This document shows positions 49,028 through 53,394 of a stretch of 53,394 bases of DNA, in pieces. This DNA is from an uncultured euryarchaeote. GTDB taxonomy: Archaea; Thermoplasmatota; Poseidoniia; Poseidoniales; Thalassarchaeaceae. A program made the translations under genes and the position numbers. Position 1 is the stretch's first letter, and each line of letters begins with the position of its first letter. The stretch covers positions 1-53,394 of the forward strand of contig CALEIW010000242.1 of NCBI GenBank assembly GCA_937876055.1. Reading direction: 5' to 3'. The notes beneath the pieces are model-generated. The model was not told the origin of the DNA. It saw only the letters and a program-made list of their open reading frames with translations, and searched no databases.

Positions 49028-51634
49028 ATGCGTAAGACTGCCGTCATACTTTCAGTGAGCGTTCTATTGCTGATGTCACTTTCTTCAGCGATTCAAGAAG
49101 CTGGTCAATTAAACCCAGAACAAGTAGAAGTAAGGGCATCAAATGATGTTCCGGATCCTTTGCATCTTGTTGATGATTCAATGTTTGCTGAGACTGTGAA
49201 TGGTATGGATTATGATGACTCTGGAAATCTGTATTACGGTGGGTCATTATGTGGTCGTTCAAGCACTGACATAAGTACCACTTTTGAATGTGAATTAAAT
49301 TCTGAATCTGGTACCGAATCAACACTGAGTTTTACCCCTTCGTATGTTGCCGTAATGGACAATGAAGGAAACAGAATTGCTGCCCATCTCTTCCACAGCG
49401 GTTATGGAGATAGAATCGATGAGATAATTGTCCTAGAGAATGGTGATATCTTAGTCGCTGGTGGTTTTTGTTGGCTTTCAAATGAATGTTATTTCCAAGG
49501 GGATGGTATGCTTCTCGAAGCACCAGGGAGAAATTTGGACGCATTTGTTTTCAGAATGAATCCCTCAGGAGAGGTAATCTGGTCTCGTGCTTTTTGGTCT
49601 GCTGGAAATGATTTAATCCACAGTTTGGACGAGGGCCCGAACGGTGAAATTTACCTTCAGGGAACATTTTGCGCGGATGCTACTGGCTCGGGATGTAGAT
49701 TGAATTCAGTTGAAGGGGTCGAAGGCCCTTTGACCAAAGGCGGTTCTGATATTTTTATTGGCAAATTAACCTCTGATGGTTCTTTGGATTGGGTCAAAAC
49801 TCTAGGAAGCTCCACGGAGGATCATACTCTTGGAGGCGGTTATTGGTCTCTACAACAGATGGGCATCGTAGCATCATCAGACGGCGGAGTATTGGTTACT
49901 GGTTCAGTTTGTCACGACGGTTCATTCTTCGACACATGCTCATTCAGACTGTCTCCTAATGACGTAATCACTAGTCAAGATGGTTTTGTCGCAAAATATT
50001 CTGCTAACGGGAGTTATGAATGGTACGAGAAAATTGGAGGCGCTGGTGTTGATTACGTACAAGTTACAGTACCTATTGATGATAACAGAATACTAGTAGG
50101 TGGAAACCATTATTCTAGCAATTTTTCAGTCACAGGATATTGGGTGAATAACTCTGGTAGTTCTGATGCTTGGTGGGCTATCTTCAATCACCAAAACCAG
50201 GAATGGGAGGGCCTTTGGGATTCTGATGAAACTGGAGATTCTTACATACATTCAGCTTCGGTTGGCCTAGATGGCGAAATTATAGTTGCAGGTTCAGGTT
50301 GTTGGCAGATCACACCTTGCACAATTGAAGTTGCAGGCAAATCACACAATGGTCGTTCTTATGGAATAGGTTGGGCATTGAAGGTCGATGAAGAAGGAAA
50401 CAGTGAATGGATTCGAGGAGTATACTCTACAACTAGATCGGCTTCTCCTGTTTCTCAAGTATTGCAAAACAACTTCGGTGACATTGCAATGTCGATACCA
50501 AATTGTTACAGTGAAGATAATGAGAATGATTGCAGTATTACAATGGCGGGACATACTTTCAACTCCGTTGAGAATGCCACTTTAATCCGAGTAATGATTC
50601 TAGATTTTGATAGAGATGGAGTAGTTGATGAACTCGACAATTGTCCTGCAGGAGATCAAGGATGGACAAGCGATGCCTCAAACGACAATGACGCAGATGG
50701 CTGCAATGATATTACGGAAGACCTAGATGACGACAATGACGGTTGGCTAGATTCGGAAGAAATTGCTTGCTCTCACTCACCAATAGATCCAACCTCAATG
50801 CCAACCGATACGGATGGCGATGAAATCTGCAATAATCTCGACAACGATGATGATGATGATGGCTATCTTGACGTTGAAGACGCGTTTCCCTACAATTCCG
50901 AAGAATGGGTAGACAATGATATGGACGGAATCGGAGATAATCAGGACGATGACGATGACAATGATGATTGGAAAGATCATCAAGACGACTTCCCTAACGA
51001 AGCATGCGCGCACATTGATTCGGACGGAGATGGCCGTCCCGATTCTTTCGTGATTTCAAATTGTCCCACTTCTTTGGAGGAAGATGCTGATGACGACGGA
51101 GATGGAGTAGATGATACATCGGATGCTTGGCCTTTGGACCCAGCGATGGGACTGGATACCGATGGAGATGGTCTCCCTGACAAACACAAATCAGGATTAA
51201 CCGGTTCAATAGCCGAGGACACGGATGACGATAATGATGGATATCTGGATACAGAAGACGATTTCCCGCTCGACGCTAATCGCTGGTTAGACACCGATGG
51301 TGATGGAATTGACGATTCAATAGATATCGACAGAGATGGCGATGATTGGAGCGATATAGACGAAGAGAATTGTGGTACGGATTCAATGGACAATGGAGAT
51401 TGGCCAACAGATTCAGACAATGATGGAATCTGCGATGCAATGGATAAGCAAGGAATAACTGAAATTTTCTCAGGCGGAATTGGAATTGCATTCGCTCTTG
51501 CATTCTTGTTAATTCTAGGAGCTATTGCCTATTCTAGGCAAGAATCTTCACTAGGTGAATCAAATGCTCAGATTCCACCTCCTCCATCACTTGATGAGGT
51601 AATGGAAGTAGAAGTAGAGGAAGATTCGGATTAG
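49028..51634 (+). CDS. Large secreted propeller protein with thrombospondin type 3 Ca-binding repeats and a C-terminal membrane anchor
   Basis: This 868-residue protein has a signal peptide (RKTAVILSVSVLLLMSLSSAIQ). Residues about 45-520 are a beta-propeller-like domain with repeated strands (GSDIFIGKLTSDGSLDWVKTLG, QDGFVAKYSANGSYEWYEKIG and similar) and G(S/T)xC...C pairs that probably form disulfides. Residues about 520-800 are thrombospondin type 3 repeats dense in DxDxDG. A membrane segment (IGIAFALAFLLILGAIA) and a short Pro/Glu-rich tail end it. It is the complete counterpart of the fragment at 3-572. Likely roles are binding to particles, polymers or other cells. Confidence 0.85.
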   Translation: MRKTAVILSVSVLLLMSLSSAIQEAGQLNPEQVEVRASNDVPDPLHLVDDSMFAETVNGMDYDDSGNLYYGGSLCGRSSTDISTTFECELNSESGTESTLSFTPSYVAVMDNEGNRIAAHLFHSGYGDRIDEIIVLENGDILVAGGFCWLSNECYFQGDGMLLEAPGRNLDAFVFRMNPSGEVIWSRAFWSAGNDLIHSLDEGPNGEIYLQGTFCADATGSGCRLNSVEGVEGPLTKGGSDIFIGKLTSDGSLDWVKTLGSSTEDHTLGGGYWSLQQMGIVASSDGGVLVTGSVCHDGSFFDTCSFRLSPNDVITSQDGFVAKYSANGSYEWYEKIGGAGVDYVQVTVPIDDNRILVGGNHYSSNFSVTGYWVNNSGSSDAWWAIFNHQNQEWEGLWDSDETGDSYIHSASVGLDGEIIVAGSGCWQITPCTIEVAGKSHNGRSYGIGWALKVDEEGNSEWIRGVYSTTRSASPVSQVLQNNFGDIAMSIPNCYSEDNENDCSITMAGHTFNSVENATLIRVMILDFDRDGVVDELDNCPAGDQGWTSDASNDNDADGCNDITEDLDDDNDGWLDSEEIACSHSPIDPTSMPTDTDGDEICNNLDNDDDDDGYLDVEDAFPYNSEEWVDNDMDGIGDNQDDDDDNDDWKDHQDDFPNEACAHIDSDGDGRPDSFVISNCPTSLEEDADDDGDGVDDTSDAWPLDPAMGLDTDGDGLPDKHKSGLTGSIAEDTDDDNDGYLDTEDDFPLDANRWLDTDGDGIDDSIDIDRDGDDWSDIDEENCGTDSMDNGDWPTDSDNDGICDAMDKQGITEIFSGGIGIAFALAFLLILGAIAYSRQESSLGESNAQIPPPPSLDEVMEVEVEEDSD

Positions 51635-51680
51635 AACGCCAAACCATTTCGGTTAAATCTGAAATTGATTTGATTCAATC

Positions 51681-52451
51681 GTGCGCATCAACCCAGTTGT
51701 GATATTGGCGGTATTCTTACTGTCCTCTGCGACTGTTGGATGCCTCTCCAGTTCTGAAGAAAATAGCGGTATTGAATTAATGGTAAATTATCAATCTACA
51801 AATGGTACGATTGTTGAAACATACGTTGATGGAGATTTACAATCTAAATCCAACGTAATCCTAGATTTTGATTTTTCAACAACAATCTCAGAGTATGAGT
51901 TAGTTAGTTATGGAATTGATCCTAATGATGGTCGAAGCCCGATTTTAGTACCCGCAGACACATCGCAAACGGTCTCGGTCGAATTCTCTGAGCACGGGAT
52001 TTTCCATCTAGATGCATTTGCGGTCGACGAGATGGAATCAATAGAGAACCTGACAATTATAGTAAGAATCGAACTCAATATCGAATGGAATGAAGATACA
52101 ACCAATGAGCCAACTTCACTTGAAATTGATTCAATTCCCAAGAATGGGGGGCCATATCCTTCGATGATAATCATCGACTCAGATGTAGAAAATCCACAAC
52201 TAATCGATAATGTGGGAGGCGGCAGAGAGGTAGAAATCACTTGGCGTCTTTTCGATGAAGCAGAGGATGCCTGCTTGATTCGCCCAACAACTGTTGACGA
52301 GGGGGAAATCGCAAATTGGAAGGTGCATCACAGAATAACAAACGAAATTCACGACCTAAGAATTAGTTATGATAGTGGCCAAGATTACATCGACATAGAT
52401 CATTCGATATCAATTCTATATGAGGAAGTCGAATCTCCACCAAATCCTTGA
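51681..52451 (+). CDS. Putative lipoprotein of unknown function
   Basis: This 256-residue protein starts at a GTG and has a short signal peptide with a lipobox TVGC (about residues 18-21), so it should be lipid-anchored outside. The rest is acidic and beta-rich (DGRSPILVPADTSQTVSVEFSEHGIFHLDAFAVDE, VEITWRLFDEAEDACLIRPTTV), like an Ig/PKD-type fold, though I cannot name the family. It follows the surface-protein gene by 46 nt on the same strand and may be expressed with it. Confidence 0.72.
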   Translation: MRINPVVILAVFLLSSATVGCLSSSEENSGIELMVNYQSTNGTIVETYVDGDLQSKSNVILDFDFSTTISEYELVSYGIDPNDGRSPILVPADTSQTVSVEFSEHGIFHLDAFAVDEMESIENLTIIVRIELNIEWNEDTTNEPTSLEIDSIPKNGGPYPSMIIIDSDVENPQLIDNVGGGREVEITWRLFDEAEDACLIRPTTVDEGEIANWKVHHRITNEIHDLRISYDSGQDYIDIDHSISILYEEVESPPNP

Positions 52452-52477
52452 GGAAAAGACCGGTGTGGCCAAACACA

Positions 52478-53394
52478 ATGTCTTCTGAACTGCACGTGGT
52501 AACCGGAGCTTTCGGTTATAGTGGCAGATGGATAGCAAAGCAACTCCTGTCTGAAGGAAAACAGGTTCGTACCCTTACCAATGCTGCCGCCAGGGATGAC
52601 CCATTCGATGGTGCAGTCGAAGTTCACCCTTTGAATTTCGATGATTACGAATCATTGGTTGAATCTCTGAAAGGTGCAGATGTACTCTACAACACATATT
52701 GGGTTCGGTACAACGATAATCAGCGGAATTTTGACCATGGAATCGCTGTTGAAAATTGCAAGAAATTGTTTGATGCTGCTAGCGAAGCAGGAGTTAGGAG
52801 AGTAGTCCATTTCAGTGTTGCAAAACCTGACCAAGCCCCAGGTTGGACTTACTTTGCAGGAAAGGTTGAGACCGAGAGATTGCTTAGGGAATCCGGACAA
52901 TCCTACGCCATCGTCAGACCAACGGTATTCTTTGGCGGTGGCCGAAATGTTCTGATCAATAATATCGCTTGGATAATGAGGAAATTCCCAATATTCGGAG
53001 TATTTGGTTTTGGCAAGTATCCTATCCAGCCAGTGCATATTCGTGATGTAGCAAGGGTGTCGATTGAACTTGGAGCAAGTGATGAAAACATAACTCGAGA
53101 TATTGCCGGGCCTGAGCGATTTACCTACAGAGAATTTGTATCCTTGATAGGAAAGAGTATGGGAGTGACTAGATTGATTATTCCAATACCTCCAATCATT
53201 GGTTGGTTAGCGGGGCAAATGATGGGAATATTCCTTCGTGATAGAGTGATTACCAGAGCAGAGATTCGTGGATTGATGAATGGCTTGGTGGCATCTGAGG
53301 AAGAGCCGTTAGGAGAGTTCAGATTTAGTGAATGGATTGCAGAAAACGGCTCAGATTTAGGTAGAGAATATCAGAACGATTTGCAAGAAAGAAG
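52478..53394 (+). CDS. Atypical SDR (NAD(P)-binding, NDUFA9/NmrA-like) protein, 3' truncated by the window edge
   Basis: The frame is open to the right edge (over 305 codons). It begins SSELHVVTGAFGYSGRWIAKQLLSEGKQVRTLT, a dinucleotide-binding Rossmann loop (TGAxGYxG), and continues with LKGADVLYNTYWVRY and AASEAGVRRVVHFSVAKPDQAP. YFAGKVETERLLRESGQSYAIVRPTVFFGGG (Y..GK, then RPT.+FG) follows, then PIQPVHIRDVARV. This is the pattern of NDUFA9-like atypical short-chain dehydrogenases. These may be NAD(P)H-using epimerases/reductases or binding proteins without activity. The C-terminus is missing, so length cannot be judged. Confidence 0.85.
   Translation, partial: MSSELHVVTGAFGYSGRWIAKQLLSEGKQVRTLTNAAARDDPFDGAVEVHPLNFDDYESLVESLKGADVLYNTYWVRYNDNQRNFDHGIAVENCKKLFDAASEAGVRRVVHFSVAKPDQAPGWTYFAGKVETERLLRESGQSYAIVRPTVFFGGGRNVLINNIAWIMRKFPIFGVFGFGKYPIQPVHIRDVARVSIELGASDENITRDIAGPERFTYREFVSLIGKSMGVTRLIIPIPPIIGWLAGQMMGIFLRDRVITRAEIRGLMNGLVASEEEPLGEFRFSEWIAENGSDLGREYQNDLQER

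Noticed and set aside
50600..51420. Dense short repeats resembling a tandem array or CRISPR
   Set aside because: The periodicity comes from Asp-codon-rich thrombospondin type 3 repeats in a long coding frame. There are no constant repeats with unique spacers.
1..53394. Insertion sequences, prophage genes, tRNA or rRNA genes
   Set aside because: I found no transposase, integrase, tRNA or rRNA sequence and no flanking target duplications.

Overview
The window is about 53 kb of dense, mostly single-copy archaeal chromosome. Archaeal markers are the PolD large subunit (DP2), primase PriL, RNA polymerase subunit D with S13/S4/S11, archaeal pantoate kinase, an MptE-like pterin pyrophosphokinase, a DUF373 membrane protein and a type II methionine aminopeptidase. 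They sit beside bacterial-looking genes (bacterial-type LeuRS, class II fumarase, AceE, BolA plus CGFS glutaredoxin, ATP-dependent PEPCK) and very large secreted proteins with Asp-rich thrombospondin type 3 repeats. Together these suggest a planktonic marine euryarchaeon of the Marine Group II/Poseidoniia type. That placement is inferred; no rRNA gene is present. First genes of transcripts often look leaderless, with a TATA box about 25 nt before the start codon. Downstream genes have GGAGG or GGTGAT Shine-Dalgarno sites.

Layout. 1-1.8 kb: end of a calcium-repeat surface protein, a Bat-type HTH regulator behind a structured leader, and a small zinc-ribbon protein. 1.8-9.0 kb: replication and cofactor genes (DUF373, priL, mptE, polC/DP2). 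9.2-12.9 kb: pyrE, a CsaA-like protein, a PH-domain membrane protein, cyclophilin, and a fumarase with a ribbon-helix-helix DNA-binding domain at its N-terminus. 12.9-13.8 kb: no credible protein gene; the minus strand reads as a large, heavily structured non-coding RNA with its own TATA box. 13.8-19.9 kb: propeller protein, M32 carboxypeptidase, S15 lipoprotein peptidase and a wHTH-STAND ATPase. 19.9-22.6 kb: thioredoxin, rpe, bolA, grxD and an EamA transporter. 22.64-22.82 kb: a second structured RNA. 22.9-27.1 kb: map, Sua5/YrdC, an RDD protein and a UPF1-like helicase. 27.2-32.7 kb: SAP protein, GNAT, aceE, a 32-aa small protein and an MBL hydrolase. 32.8-36.2 kb: leuS, preceded by a leucine-rich short ORF and a hairpin, then a DCC protein. 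36.2-42.3 kb: a CDIN1-like TPD nuclease, pantoate kinase, the rps13-rps4-rps11-rpoD operon and a THUMP-like methyltransferase. 42.3-47.3 kb: a membrane-anchored FKBP and a 1264-residue polytopic membrane protein. 47.3-53.4 kb: pckA, a calcium-repeat surface protein, a lipoprotein, and the start of an atypical SDR protein that runs off the window.

The genes support central carbon metabolism (fumarase, AceE, PEPCK, Rpe), thiol and iron-sulfur handling, replication and translation, and an elaborate cell surface.

The most unusual items are the two unexplained structured RNAs, the RHH-fumarase fusion with paired AT-rich repeats flanking its TATA box, the attenuator-like arrangement before leuS, and a zinc-ribbon insertion in RpoD. 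All RNA calls rest on hand-found pairing and need covariation and transcript evidence.
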